A stretch of DNA of 64,000 nt from Bimuria novae-zelandiae CBS 107.79 (GCA_010015655.1 ML976663.1:492399-556398), one strand, 5' to 3'; positions 9,813 to 21,621 are shown, counted from the first letter of the stretch. The notes: generated by a model not told the origin, from the letters alone. Made by a program: numbers and translations.

Positions 9813-11789
9813 GAACGAAAGACTGTGAACACCAACGCAAGAACACTACGCAAGAACGCGAGAAGGACACATTGGAACACGCAAGAAGGCTTGAGATATC
9901 GTTGGACCACTTTCACTAACGATGCGCCGCGTGTAGGGACGATACAGCCGACGATGTTCGCCCTCCTGCACACTGCGCAAACCCCAACCTGACATCCGCT
10001 AGACAAGCAAGCGCAGTACGAGGCTGCAACCAGTACAAAGTGCAGCCGCCCAAATGTTTCATCAGCGCACCTTTCGACGAACGGAACCATCGATCAGCAG
10101 CTGCAGACACCTTGCTCCATATGCCGCCATATCCATATCATCAGCCGTGTTATGATCAACGAGAGTGTTGTTGTCGAAAGAAAAGATTGTTGGTTCGTTT
10201 GTAGACTCGAGTCGCTTCCGGGACCGCTGTGTTCATTGCTGCTGGATATGCTCCGGAGCTCTGCTATCATTCGACTTTACTTTTCGCAAACCGGCCGTCT
10301 TCGATCGTGTGGCTGACTTGGTGCAGGTGTGGACGAAAGAAACTGAAGAGCTGTTCGATTGAGCCCAATTGATTTGTGTGGACGAGTCTGAAGCACGAAA
10401 TTGCCGGAACGATTGCTATCACAAATGTCAGAGCCAGAATGGAGAGAGAACAGACAAGCAAGAGGTACCTTGAGCAGACCTTGACGGAGGGATCCAACCC
10501 AAAAAGTCCGTCTGTCCTCTCCAAGGCAATCCCTTGATGAGTGCTGATCGAGTCGTAGGACTCGAAGTGTTGTCGTCTGAGAGATTTTCGATTTTATCGT
10601 GTGTGACATTGTGGGAAAATACGTGTGGCCCGTGGGACGCAAGAGGCTTGATCGATCGATTTGTAGTGATGATAGTACGGTTCTGAGCGACGCGATTGAC
10701 CGAGACTGAGACCGAGGGTTCCTATTGCCGTTACGGCAGAGAGATTGCGTCAGCCAAAGGCTAGCAACTTTGTGCGCTCCCCCTTTGACCCCGCCGCAGC
10801 CATGGAAAAGACTGGGCGGTCGGTCTGGGGTTTTTTTATTGTCGGCGGTGGATTGTACTCAGTGTCTTGGACACTAAAACCAAGTTCCGTTCCGCTATTG
10901 ACAATACGGGGACGCACCTTCACAGAAGGACTTGGACCGCTATTCCCCATCTGGGTCAACCGAAAGGGGCATCGACACAGTCGGTGACATGGCGGAAGAC
11001 ACTGATGTATGGATGCGTCCTGTCCGTGAAATCATCCAGGCCTTGAGTGATTAGCAAAGTGGTGGATTGTTTGCTCATACCACTTATCTCTTTTTCGGTC
11101 GTGTCGGAGAGCGAAAGCACGACGACATGGTCATGGGACGCGGTAATGAGAGCTGGCAGCATGGCTGCAACAAGCGAAACTGAGCGTTCGAAGATAGACT
11201 ATACAATGAAGATGATGATTGAACTGCAGTGCATAAAGCATGTGATGGAAGACAAGAGTGAGGAGTGATGTGCGTGATGTGGGAGAGTGTTGTGTAAACA
11301 AGTGCGGGCTTCGGGGGTCAGGAGGTATATGGGGACTTGCACGACCTGCACCTTACTATTCTGCTATGTCAACAATGTCAGAGGTCGTTTCCTGTAGCGG
11401 CCTGTGATGCAGGGCAAGTGATACTAGAGACAGTCAAGAGCATTGGAAACCGATGATGTAGGAGCAAGTGCGCAGCGGAACTCGCCTTTCAGGGCAAACA
11501 CGTATTTGCTACACCTGATGCATATTTAATTCTCTAGAGAAGGTTGCGCGATAATGCAACTTCGCTTATGTTTATTTCAGTAGCTGTTTCGAAGCATCGT
11601 GTAGCGGATTGGACTTCGCATCAATACACTCTAGAAAGATTTATATACCCAATCGGCACGCCGAATTAAATGAAATATTAGAAGTGATTGGGGAGCGATT
11701 CGGCAGGGTGGGAAAGTACGCCTGACGACGAACTGGAACTTCTGTGGGAGTTAAAATATGGAAACATATCAGGAGCCACCAAGAACTAA

Positions 11790-12608
11790 GGCATTTCTAA
11801 GCACCATGAGCATGCGCTTGAAGATCGCGAGACCACAGTTCGTAATATGGAGCGGCTATTCACTGAGGTATCCCCCTGCCTACGAACCCGCGCGCATTCA
11901 TATCAAGCTAAACCCTAACCCTATTTTGCAGAAGCAGCAGTACAAACAGTGGGATCTGCTCGCCGCGTTCCAGGCGTATATCATATATGTCACGCTCTTG
12001 CTGAATCCTGCTGCGGAGCCAGTGATAGATCAAAGCATCATGCGTATGTACCGTTTCGGATCTACGGGTTTGTCGTTGCACGCACGTCGTAGCGTCACCG
12101 GTGCTGACGTTAGACAGTCAACCTGCAAGACTCTGCCCACACCATTGCGCTCAACGGCCTCGTTCACGCCTCCGAGCACGCTGGGTACTCCTCTATGTCA
12201 CCCAAATACGCCAATCGCCCATATCCTCAGAGCCTACTATTGTCCGTCTGGGCGCTGGGCGAAGCAACGCGCCGCTCTCTCTTCGCAATGTACATGCTCG
12301 ACGACGTCGTCAACACTTTCTCAAACGTTTCTTGCATTCTAGGCGACGAGTTGTCTGATTTACTTCCGCCGTGCAGCGAGAAGCTGTGGCGTGCGAGGGA
12401 CGAAGGAGTTTGGCGGAGAGTGTATGACATGCTTGTTGCGTAGTGGGAAGGAGGCGGGTTACGGCTAAGCGAGCTGTGGCCGAGTCGAAGACAGGGTGGT
12501 ATGGAAGAGAAAAGAAGGGTAGAGCGAAGGGTCGGGCAGTGGGTGCGGGAGATGGACGGGTTAGGGATGTTAATATTTGGGGTGACGACGGCAACGCAGT
12601 ATCAGTGA
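11790..12608 (+). pseudogene. 5'-truncated fungal transcription-factor remnant
   Basis: Three spliced pieces read as one protein typical of the C-terminal half of fungal Zn2Cys6-family regulators: 11790-11867, 11932-12043 and 12118-12608, with canonical junctions (GTATCC...TTTTGCAG and GTATGT...AGACAG) and matching phases. Recognisable text includes QWDLLAAFQAYIIY, ALNGLVHASEHAGYSS and LWALGEATRR-like residues. The frame meets TAG at 12441-12443 yet stays open for 54 more codons of similar character, to TGA at 12606. Upstream of 11790 there is a TAA in frame, and no zinc cluster or N-terminal half is found, so the 5' part has been lost or displaced. Two telomere-like units in the first intron are probably chance. 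Confidence 0.65.
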
Positions 12609-12865
12609 TACTGATTCCGAACAGTGCCACCAGAAAAAGAATAGGAGCCTGTATAGCACAAAGATGAAATTTTGTCGTTGGAAAGACCATTTCAGCACTC
12701 TCTAAATGCCGACCTGTTCACAAGAAGAAATCCTATAAACGCCTACCCGAGTCCGCCACCCAGGTCCTTCCAATGTCTAAACCAAAACCTTATTTCCAAA
12801 AGGGTATCTGGAAGATCGAAAAGAAAAATATAATCTCGTCGTCTGGCCGTCTTTTATCTCGCACA

Positions 12866-14907
12866 TTACATCATCAACATCCCCGAAACCACCGCCGCAA
12901 CAGCGACACCCACAATGTTGGGCACAAACCTGCCTACACCAGACTTCACCTTGATCTCCTGGGAAACCAGTTCAGGCATGTACGGAGCCGGAGTGTTCGA
13001 AGCCACAGTACCGTTCCAGCAGTACTTGGTAAAACACTGCTGGCACGCTTGCGGCACATCCGTGCCCGTCCGGTTCAAACTCCTGGAGATCATGGCGCAT
13101 CCCACGCACATAGTCCAGTCCTCGTATCCAGAACGGGTATTGTTGGCCATGGTGGCGACCTCGTAACCGTTTTGGATCATCGCATTGCGCTCTTCATTGG
13201 TGTAGCTCAGCTTCCCAAAGGTGGATGTGTTGGACAGGTAAACGTAGGGCGAGTTGGGGATGTACACAATGATGGGAGATACACCGGTGCCTGTCAGGTT
13301 TCCTGCATCGCAGCCAAAGAACGTCGGGCGGTTGTTCAGACCGAGGTTGACGAAGGTGTTCTGATCTGGGATGTATGGGAACGCGGTATTGTTCTGGATA
13401 GTGTTGTTGAAGGTACGCTCGTATGTTGCGACGAGTGACGTGCCGTTGGGCCAGTTCTGAGCGGAGTCCGTAGGCGGCACTGTGTCTGCCGAGGAGTCAA
13501 TGGCAAAGATCACATCAACAGCGCGGGTTGGTTGGATAAGTGGGTTGAACGGGATGTTCTGCAAATCTTCACCCCCGTCAACGAGTGTGAGCCTGTTGGT
13601 GTTCGCGCTAGGGTTTGTGCGGCTGTTATAGCCTTGGAAAGGGTTCGGGGTGTAGTCAGCGATGTCGTTGTCTGACTGTCCAAGTGCTTCTAGGATTGCT
13701 CGCAGAGCATTTTGGAGAATCTCAGGAGTCGAACTGTTGCCGTTTAGTTGCAGAATGACCTGATTGAACAGCGATGAACTGGTGCCCATGACGAAACCGC
13801 CGTTATCGAATCCAGCAATACAGCTCTCGTTATCTGGAAGCTCGCCGTTGGTGAAGTTCGACCCAATATACCTGAGAGGTGCGAAACCATAGAGCGTCGG
13901 ATCAAAACTGCCCATTTCGAAGGGGTTGAACTCGATGTTGGTGGAATTTATAGAAAGAATGGTCTCTCCAGGAGCTCTTTCGAGAGCAACAAGGATAGGG
14001 AATGGGGCGTTAGCATCGCTGAAGTCCGTGTCATTTTGGATCGACGACCATGTGTATCCAGGACCTCCATCCGAAGCGTTGACAAACTGGAAGGAGAGAG
14101 CTCGGGACCAATAGTCAGTGAGCGAGGTGTCGAAGCCGCCGGGGATGTTACTCTTATCCGTGACGGTGTCAACAAGGTTACTGTAGTATTGAGCAGTATT
14201 TAGGAGCTGAATGCCCCCCCTCTCCGGCCCTTCTAAGATGGAATTGCCCAGTTGCCAGACATCGCCTGGCCCGTTCTGATCGATGATATTTTGCACGGAG
14301 GTAAAGTTGTTCATATAGATACTTCCTAGAAGCCAGCCACCACCAGACAACCCAGCAATGTAGGTGGACGCTTGCAAAAGTCCACCCAATTGGGATGCTC
14401 CGTTCGTCGCATTAGGCGTTCGGCTGTCAAATGCTGCAAGCGCACCAGCGCCGTTCAACATGGCTCGGTAACCACCCCCAGAAAACGCGATAGCAATGTT
14501 GGGTAAATTTGTGCTGTTGTCGCGGTTGTTGTCGACGAAACTTCCGGCATCAAAGCCATCAATGTTAATCCGTGACAAAAGCTCGCGCATCGATTCCACG
14601 GTTTTTGGCCTTCTCTTCTCTAGCCAATCTTGTTCGCTCTGTGAGAGTGCATTTGCTCGCCGGATGCTCGGTCGAGTTGAAGGGCAGTTAACTTCTGCCG
14701 GTGCGTAGCCACTGGGTGCTTGATTGGTTGCTCTCTTATAAACTTCAACGGCCGTATATGCCGCATTTGCTTCAGTCTGGCCAATTTCTCGCCGGCCAAC
14801 CGAGGACGCTGAGACAACATGTGAGCACAGATCAGGGGCAACGGCGCGTAACCAGGCTTACCACTCCCCAGCGACGCTAGAGCAGACGCGACCCACGAAT
14901 ACTTCAT
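12866..14907 (-). CDS. Secreted lysophospholipase / phospholipase B
   Basis: Two exons, 14862-14907 and 12866-14742, with a 119-base intron (GTAAGC...TTGAAG), giving 640 residues, the usual size for fungal phospholipase B. Exon 1 encodes the start of the signal peptide (MKYSWVASALASLGS); a Lys-Arg pair follows at about 18-19. The catalytic core is plain: AFSGGGYRAM (about 101-110), GLSGGGW with the nucleophile serine near residue 148, and VDGGEDLQNIPFNPL near residue 400 with the catalytic aspartate. Many Asn-X-Ser/Thr sites suggest glycosylation. The C-terminal ~20 residues are hydrophobic and could be a GPI-anchor signal. It removes acyl chains from phospholipids and lysophospholipids outside the cell or at the cell wall. 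No lesions were seen, unlike its neighbours on both sides. Confidence 0.92.
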
Positions 14908-17526
14908 CTTGACTATCTAACCAGCGCTTGGTATGTAAATAAGTCGAAGAAGAAAACCTAAAGGTAGGAAATTGGGAAAGGATGTCAGACACAAGTGTGC
15001 GGATACTCGGTGTTGTTAAATGATGTCCTGGTTTTGGTAGGCCGGAATGCCGGAAAGGTCAACGGGCGGCTGTGTTTCGCGCGGCACGGACTAAAACGAC
15101 CACTGACCTCATCCCGAGCTAGTCAAAGTGGGTGCGGGTGTGGCTGGTCCCCCTGTTTCCCGTCAGCCTCCGCCATATTTTTAGTTGGCCCCAACGTCCC
15201 ATTCGCTGATGTTTTGTCATGCCGCATAGACACCTCGCCTTCGTTGGACAAGATTAGAGTAGTGAATGCTGATGGTAATCCTCTGATGGATTCTCAGCCC
15301 CACGGTCACCGCTTCTCTCGAAGAGACCAATGCTCCGCACACTTCGTTTGCCTTGCTTATCGAAAATTAGCCTTCTCAGGGGGCAAATCACAAGTCCGAA
15401 CTGCGATTAGGAATGACGGCTAACCAGTAGGCAGTCTGATTAGGCTGACAATCTCCCTTTGCGGACTTCAATCGAAACGTGCGACATACAGTGAGCCTCC
15501 GCCACGAAAGAAAATTAGTGGAGATTTGGCCACACCATTGTGTTCCCGGAGGACCGGTCAGGTCAATGTGTGCCTGCCAATCGGCCCATGCACAAGCAAT
15601 CGTTCGTGCCGTACGCGTATCCAGGGCATTCAATACGTGTATCCTGGGGATTCGATGGAAATAAGTTTTGCCACGAAGACAAGGTGGATACGTGCCACAG
15701 TGGAGTATCGCATACAGTACGAATACGCTGTCTCCCTAGGGTTCCGAAATGAGTGATAGAAAGTATGACGTCGCGTTTGATACTCCAACAAACGCGCTAG
15801 TGTTCCGGCGCACGATGCATTGCACTCTCAATTGGCAGCAACGATCAAATACTGCGGAGTCTAGACGTCCATCGTCAACCCCCATTGCAATGGACGCTGA
15901 ACCTGAGACTTGAGGCTGAGATCCTACAGCCTGCAGCGGCGCGGTCGCGGCGTGGTATAGGAGCCTCCTGCGGCGAACATTAGCCTAACAGAAATTTACG
16001 CATGCATTGACGTGCTAGCATGTCTAATTTGCAGTCGCCAGTACTCTAAAGTACACTAAAAATAATAATAATAATAGTAAATATTGGTAGAGGGCGTAGA
16101 GCTAATCTACAATTTGCTGCACTAACGACTCCGGGAATATAAAGACACCGCCGGGCCAGTACTTTAGAGTCGAACTTGATTTAGGATCGTTTCCATTCCG
16201 CATGCTATCGGTGGATACCGTCGTTGAGCTTGTCGTCATAGTCGTCACTATAGAAAAAGCTTGGAGGCGGGCCAGCAATCTAGTTACAGTGGACGATCTC
16301 CCGCCCGCACGCTCTTGGCGAGACCGAGGTCCACATTCCGATCGCGGACCCGGCTACAAACCGCAAGTCTCATGTTGAGCGCCGGTCTGTCGTGGTGGTA
16401 TCCGGGCTCTCCCTCCGCAGGTAAATTTCTGGGCGCAGACCGTTGGCGTAGTCGTAAGCGTTGGACTCGTATCACACCATTACGCCATCTAGTATCCAAG
16501 CCCACACTTCAAGGCACACCGAAGTAATATTGTGGAGGTGGCTCAGTATAACAGGCGTACGCACAGGTGTAAATCTGTGGCACCAACCGACGCGCTCGGG
16601 CACGTTTCAAGCCGCCTTATGCTACCGGAGTAATACTGAGCAAATGTGCAACGCGACGGGGTCGGGGGCCTACAGGAGTCAATGGACGGCGCAGACTCGT
16701 CTTTTTCATTGTGCTTACCCGCTGTCTGTGCGTTTAAATATACTTGAATTGGTGAGTAGTGATGTGCGATACGACGATCGATATCTCGGCGGATCCTTTG
16801 CTCCACAATCGTAACATGTGTTGGGCGTGCTGATGCTGATACTGGTGCACAACGCGAAGGAGTGTAGGTTTCGGCATCAATCAGGCGTGCTGACTCGAGG
16901 CGGGTTGCGAGAAATGGATGCAGAGGTTGTGCCGAAGTCTTAGCTACAAAGCTGTGCCACATTTTAGCCACGCGCTATTTCTGGCAGGAAGGAGCGGCCT
17001 TACCGTTTCGCGTGATAGGTGTTGTGCCTTGATAGATATTTGAAGCCCTAGCATTATAAATTAAACCGTAAAGGCAGATGCAAATATGTCGCTAAGAGCG
17101 ATGCGGGATGAGAATGGAGGAAAGTGGGATGTGTTTCCGGCGTCGTTCCTCCTTTGCTTCCGCCATGTGCCCCAACGTCGCACCTTCCCTGCATGCAGTC
17201 TTGTCGCTATACGCTTAACCAAATAGAAACAGTCTGACCAGGATCAACTAATCTCGTGAAAAGCTTGGAGGATGAGAAGGGCTAGCGGAATAGTAGGCAC
17301 ATCAACACGAACAAAGCGTCCTTGAAAAGTGTGTACTATAATTGCTACTATATAAACCAGCTATAGAGGAGGGAAGTGCAATAATCTAGCCCAACAAACC
17401 TCGCAGGAAAGAGCAACTCTCCACACGAACACTAGACAACGACAGACGTGAACGACAAGGATAACAAGACCTTAGGTAAAATGTGGAATGCATTACCTTG
17501 GTGCGCTTGTCTTAAACCTCTCCCAA
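14908..17526. other. 2.6-kb stretch without a recognisable gene
   Basis: The right part of this stretch lies downstream of the first gene of the unknown pair, the left part upstream of the lysophospholipase. Open frames up to 142 codons occur (14995-15423 plus, 16543-16971 minus), but none has family features or splice support. It contains a short (aat)n microsatellite at about 16060-16078 and a 12-bp inverted repeat described separately. Confidence 0.5.
16043..16170. repeat. 12-bp inverted repeat flanking a microsatellite
   Basis: Bases 16043-16054 and 16159-16170 are exact reverse complements, about 100 bases apart, and enclose an (aat)n run. It may be a miniature inverted-repeat relic or chance. 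Confidence 0.4.
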
Positions 17527-18345
17527 TCATTCCGTTACCTTCGCTATGCTTTCAATCACTTTTTTGCTTACGTACGTGTAATTTGCCAAGTTCTTGAGCG
17601 CGGGGATGTCCTCCATACTTCCCGCAAAGGCTTTGGTGGTCAGTAGAACCTTGACGTTGTTCGCTTTTTTCGGGAAACCCGGAAGTTCCAACTTCGGTAG
17701 ATCCGCGAGAGACTACAGAAGATTGTTGAGCTCGGTCGATTTGTTTTCGTAATAGTCTCCTACACCATGGAGAAAGATCGGAATTGATATATTGGGTAGG
17801 AATACTAGCTTCACAATCGTATGGAGGAACAGCTTATCGATGTCGGTGAGGCCTGTCCTGATATTGAGGCAGCCCAGATCCTTCTCAGTGATCGGATATT
17901 CGATCTGATCACCGAGAATAGAAAGGCTCTTGTAGATCCAGATCTTGCCAACATAGTCGTTAAGGTGGTTGCTGGTCGGATTTGGTATATGGTCTGGATA
18001 GAAAAACCGGAGCAGGCGACTAGGAGAGTCCTTGACATCCTTATCCTTATGAAAAGGCTGACACATCAATAACACGATGCTTCTAAGCCCGCCTTCCCAT
18101 TGTTGAGCGACTTCGAGGCCGAGTATCCTAAATTTGTAATCGTCTTCCCACGCCGTGCACTCTTCCCTGTCGAAAAGCTTGTTGGCGTATCCGGGGAATT
18201 TAATAGCGCCGTTTTTGATAATCTCATATTCTTTAGCGCTGGCCTTTTTAACTTCATCCACATTCTTTTTAGTAATTCCCATGATGTTTTGAACGACTTC
18301 TCTGCTCCATGGGAAGGGTTGAGCTTGCTCGTTCAATGTAGACAT
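17527..18345 (-). pseudogene. Unknown-family gene, copy 1, with premature TAG
   Basis: Opens with ATG at 18343-18345 and reads 210 codons to TAG at 17713-17715. The same frame then stays open for 61 further codons, protein-like in composition (for example KVLLTTKAFAGSMEDIPALK), to TGA at 17527-17529. That suggests an ancestral protein of about 272 residues cut by one nonsense change (CAG or TGG to TAG). The family is unknown to me. Shared landmarks with copy 2 at 19053-19840 are PW-x-x-E/R-x-V-x-x-I-x-GIT near the start, a FFYPD motif, EYPITE, and DKLFLxTI. There is no signal peptide or membrane segment. If the TAG is read as the true end, this is simply a 210-residue protein of unknown function. 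Confidence 0.55.
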
Positions 18346-18537
18346 GGTTTGTCTTTCCGGCTGTCGTCGGGCTCGTAGACTTTTACTAGCGGTGGAAATA
18401 GATTGAGTAGGTGAGGCCGGTCGGTGTCGTAAAGATGCAATATGATCTACGGGAGTCGCAAAGTTTTGTGAGGAGCGAACAACAAAGAACGGTTCGATGA
18501 TATTTATAGGCAGCTCATGTGACTGTGTTGTAACGTG

Positions 18538-18819
18538 CTACTTATGCGAGTCATCGCGAACTTCTTCTATGACTTGGTTATTGTAGTTCAAGAGAAGATT
18601 CATACCCCGGTGAGTTGGAAGCTGACGCTCAAGCATGATAGCCATAATTGCTGACCCTTGCAATAAAGTTGGCCTCCGCATACGTTTGTGTAACGCTGGA
18701 GCTAATTGAGCAAGGATCAGCATATGAGCTTCATACAATTCTTTCCGTGGTAGATTTGAGACAGACCTTGATTGCTTAGGCGTGGTGCTGCTTTTGAAAA
18801 CGCCGGGAAGATGATCCAT
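18538..18819 (-). CDS. Small ORF, 93 residues, doubtful
   Basis: An ATG-started frame between the two related genes, basic in its middle and without a recognised domain. It shows no similarity to its neighbours that I can see, and an overlapping frame (18717-19010) codes for a very hydrophobic stretch that looks like AT-rich noise. Kept only because the region otherwise holds nothing; it may well not be a gene. Confidence 0.15.
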   Translation of the reverse strand: MDHLPGVFKSSTTPKQSRSVSNLPRKELYEAHMLILAQLAPALHKRMRRPTLLQGSAIMAIMLERQLPTHRGMNLLLNYNNQVIEEVRDDSHK

Positions 18820-19052
18820 ATTCGAACGTGAGTGTAAGCCAAATATAGGAAGACATATATAGCTAATGAGATTGCGTCGATGCTATGATAGCTAAAAATG
18901 GTATATGATTGAATTATGATAAGACAAGCCATATTACACAATACGAAAGATCGCAGAAAGAAAATACCCAGTAAAGACAGGCTTGAAACACAAATAAGAA
19001 TGAGAAACATGATGAGACCTCAAGGGAGCGAGGATATAATCTCCATGATACC

Positions 19053-19840
19053 TTATTCCTCCGTTTGACGAGCCTTGGCTTGGGCGGCTTCTGTCATGGC
19101 TTTGGCTTCAGCGCACCACCTGTCCATTTGGATTTTGTAGTGTAGTCTCGTAGTACTTGTCCAAGCCATGTATCAAGATATAGACCATCTGTTTCGTTCC
19201 TGTACATTGAGGTTCTGTTGCTAGAGTGTAAATAGTGTACAGAAACAATTTATCGATGGCGCCGAACGTGCACTCGGATTCATCGATCTTCCTGTCCTGG
19301 CATGCCCTCATAAGCGCCGGCGACTCTTTATCAAAATCCTCAAACTCGTTTTCGGTGATGGGGTACTCGAGTGCGTGTAGATGTTCGTAGATGTAGAGCT
19401 TGCGGAGGAAGTCATCGGGATCATCCGCATACGAATCTCCAGCATCGGAGTCCTTCCGATCGACAGTGCTGCCGTCTTTGTTCGCTCTAGGAAGCTGGTC
19501 AGGGTAGAAGAATTTGAACTTATCACCATCAATATTCTTGTAGCTCGCCACCAGGCTGGCGAGGCCTCCGGTCCATCCATTCCGGGCTCGTTTGCAAGCC
19601 AAAGATCTCGAACCTATTGTCATTCGTCTATTCCACGAGCTCGGTCCCGTCAACGAGCAGCCGGCGAAAATTCCGATCCCTGTCACTGGAGGCTTGGTCG
19701 AATTCTAGGTGAACTTTTTTGGCACGTTGTACGTCGTCTTCGGTTATTCCGAGTATCTTCTTCACGTCTTCCTTTTCCCATGGAAGAGGAGGAATGATGG
19801 AAGCCACGCTACCGGAAGGTTGTTCATTTGGCCCAGACAT
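19053..19840 (-). pseudogene. Unknown-family gene, copy 2, nonsense plus frameshifts
   Basis: Related to copy 1 at 17527-18345 and in the same orientation, about 0.7 kb away. It starts at 19838-19840 with MSGPNEQ. A TAG at 19628-19630 falls where copy 1 has tryptophan (AWEDDYKF), so TGG to TAG is the simplest reading. About 50 bases on, a tandem tgga duplication (plus strand 19572-19579) shifts the frame; removing one unit restores alignment with QQWEGGL of copy 1. The shifted frame continues through FFYPD, EYPITE and DKLFLYTI to TGA near 19108. Near 19137-19145 a further one-base shift would open a sensible tail (RWCAEAKAMTEAAQAK) ending at TAA 19053-19055. Function unknown. Confidence 0.65.
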
Positions 19841-20418
19841 GATATGGTAGGAGTATCGATTTTCGTATTCGAGTGGAGATGGTTGATAGTGGGACTTTCT
19901 TGTTGACTTGATAACAGCTAAAAAAAATGCAAGAGCACCGAAGAATGTGAGGAGAAAGAGAAGAGGTCCACCGCAAAGAATTTACAGTCCTTCACCATCA
20001 CTGTGTCTTGGTGGTTTGTGACTCCGCACTGCTGTGACCTAGCCAGCAAGACTCATACACCAGTACCTCTTGTCCGACACAGCTCGTCAAACAAAAGCAT
20101 CGTGGCCGTGCTCCTTGCCTTGAAAAAACTCTAGAGTGCCCCTATGGTATGCAGACGCTTGAATACCTCGTATGGACATGTGTGTCGATCATTGCAGGAG
20201 CTGCCTTCTTGTATGAGTCGCAGTCCGGTATTTGACTCTAGAGCTGTGTCATTGTAACAGGACGCTTTGTTCTGACTGTGATGTTGGTCCGCGAGGGGGA
20301 AGTGTGAGAGTTCGGCGGCGAATCCGGCGCTTTCCCGCCATTGGTCAATCCCTTTCTTGGCGGATGCGTCTGCAACTCCTAGAAAACTTACGCCCGCAAC
20401 CATCGACAACCGACCACG
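19841..20418. other. Intergenic, divergent promoters
   Basis: Between the 5' end of copy 2 (minus) and the mitochondrial uL6 gene (plus). No ORF with recognisable features was seen. Confidence 0.45.
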
Positions 20419-21230
20419 ATGTTTTCCACGGCCCGACGGCGCTGCGCGCGCAGCATCCTACCCCACTCGCCGCAGACGACTGACTACATACCTCTCTTCC
20501 TCCTACCGGCTTTCCAGCGACCAGCGGCTGCGCGAGGCTTCGCATCTACTTCACCATGTCGGTCTAAGATCGGCTCAGCGCCGCTTTCAATACCTCCGGG
20601 CGTCACGTTCAAGGTCATTCCGCCGTCTACGAAAGGGAGGGTAGTGCGCGCGCAAGCAATGTCCACGGTGCAGATCAAGGGACCGCTCGGGGAACTCTCC
20701 ATGGACATACCCACTTACGTGAAGATCGATCAAGATCCGGCTCTGCCTGGGCCCACACTCAGCGTGGAGGACGCGACAGACAAGAAGCAAAAGGCTATGT
20801 GGGGTACGAATGGACACCCCAAGCAGCGAAGATGCACTGCGGCTAACGCACCGTAGGAACCACCCGCGCCTACCTCCAAAACCACATCCTCGGTGTCAGC
20901 GAAGGCCACTCCGCGATTCTCCGCTTCAACGGTGTCGGTTACCGTTCCACCATAGAAGATACGGCTACGACCGTCCAGCCCGAATACCCCGGCCAGCAGT
21001 TCGTCAACTTAAAGGTCGGATACTCGCATCCTATTGAGCTGGGCATTCCCAAGGGCATGAAGGCCAGCACGCCTCAACCGACGCGCTTGTTGTTAGAGGG
21101 CCCTAATAAAGAGGTCGTCATGCAGTTTGCAGCAAAGATACGTATGTGGAGGGTGCCAGAACCGTACAAGGGCAAGGGTATATTCGTGAACGGAGAGACC
21201 ATCAAGCTGAAGAACAAGAGAACGAAATAA
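20419..21230 (+). CDS. MRPL6: Mitochondrial large-subunit ribosomal protein uL6m
   Basis: Two exons, 20419-20803 and 20857-21230, with a 53-base GTACGA...CCGTAG intron in phase 1, giving 252 residues. The first ~60 residues are Arg/Ser/Ala-rich without acidic residues, as expected for a mitochondrial presequence. The two L6 repeats are recognisable: PPGVTFKV ... VQIKGPLGELSMDIP in the first half, and after the intron NHILGVSEGHSAILRFNGVG. The C-terminus ends VNGETIKLKNKRTK, matching the L6 signature (YKGKGI followed by a basic end). It is a structural part of the mitoribosome 54S subunit near the sarcin-ricin region. No lesions. It lies only about 400 bases from the dead transposon block yet keeps normal composition. 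Confidence 0.93.
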
Positions 21231-21621
21231 AGTGGGACTATTGGCAATATATGTATTATATCTATGGTCATTGTGTTATATCAAGAGGTAGGCTGGTGAC
21301 GCGAAAGCGCGCATTGCACAAGCGGACTGGCGACCATGTTGGCTGTGGGAGACAACTGATGCTGTGTATAGATATTGGCTCAAATGAACCGAAGAAAAAT
21401 ATTGTACAGTGGATGCTACATCAATCGCACTATATCACAGTATCGGTGTCGCGACCTATGCACATTCGGTGTAGCAGGGTTCACTCACAGCTCTTAGGAA
21501 GCCATCTCAGACTCTTTGGGGCATACAGAGCCCTTTTCGCATGGCATATTTGCCCTTGCAGACAGTGCTCCACCAACTAGCAGGAGAAGGGCGCAGCCAA
21601 GACTATAGGCCTGCCTGGTAA
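21231..21621. other. Boundary between uL6m and the AT-rich block
   Basis: Downstream sequence of the uL6m gene with no gene of its own. Base composition turns abruptly AT-rich at about 21.69 kb. Confidence 0.5.

Larger units (their letters stand above)
8062..11789. other. 3.7-kb gene-poor stretch with repeat relics
   Basis: No convincing gene. The contents I can describe: a B-box-like motif at about 8688-8706 that does not fold as a tRNA; an AT-rich stretch at about 9240-9600 that may be an old LTR; degenerate tandem repeats at 9684-9812; and scattered short open frames of under 125 codons (for example 10277-10642 minus) without family features. It lies between two pseudogenes. Confidence 0.5.

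Noticed and set aside
11911..11924. Telomere-like aaccctaaccct
   Set aside because: Only two units, located inside a well-formed intron of the transcription-factor remnant; probably chance.
12773..13438. 221-codon plus-strand frame
   Set aside because: Antisense to the lysophospholipase gene; a shadow of its codon bias.
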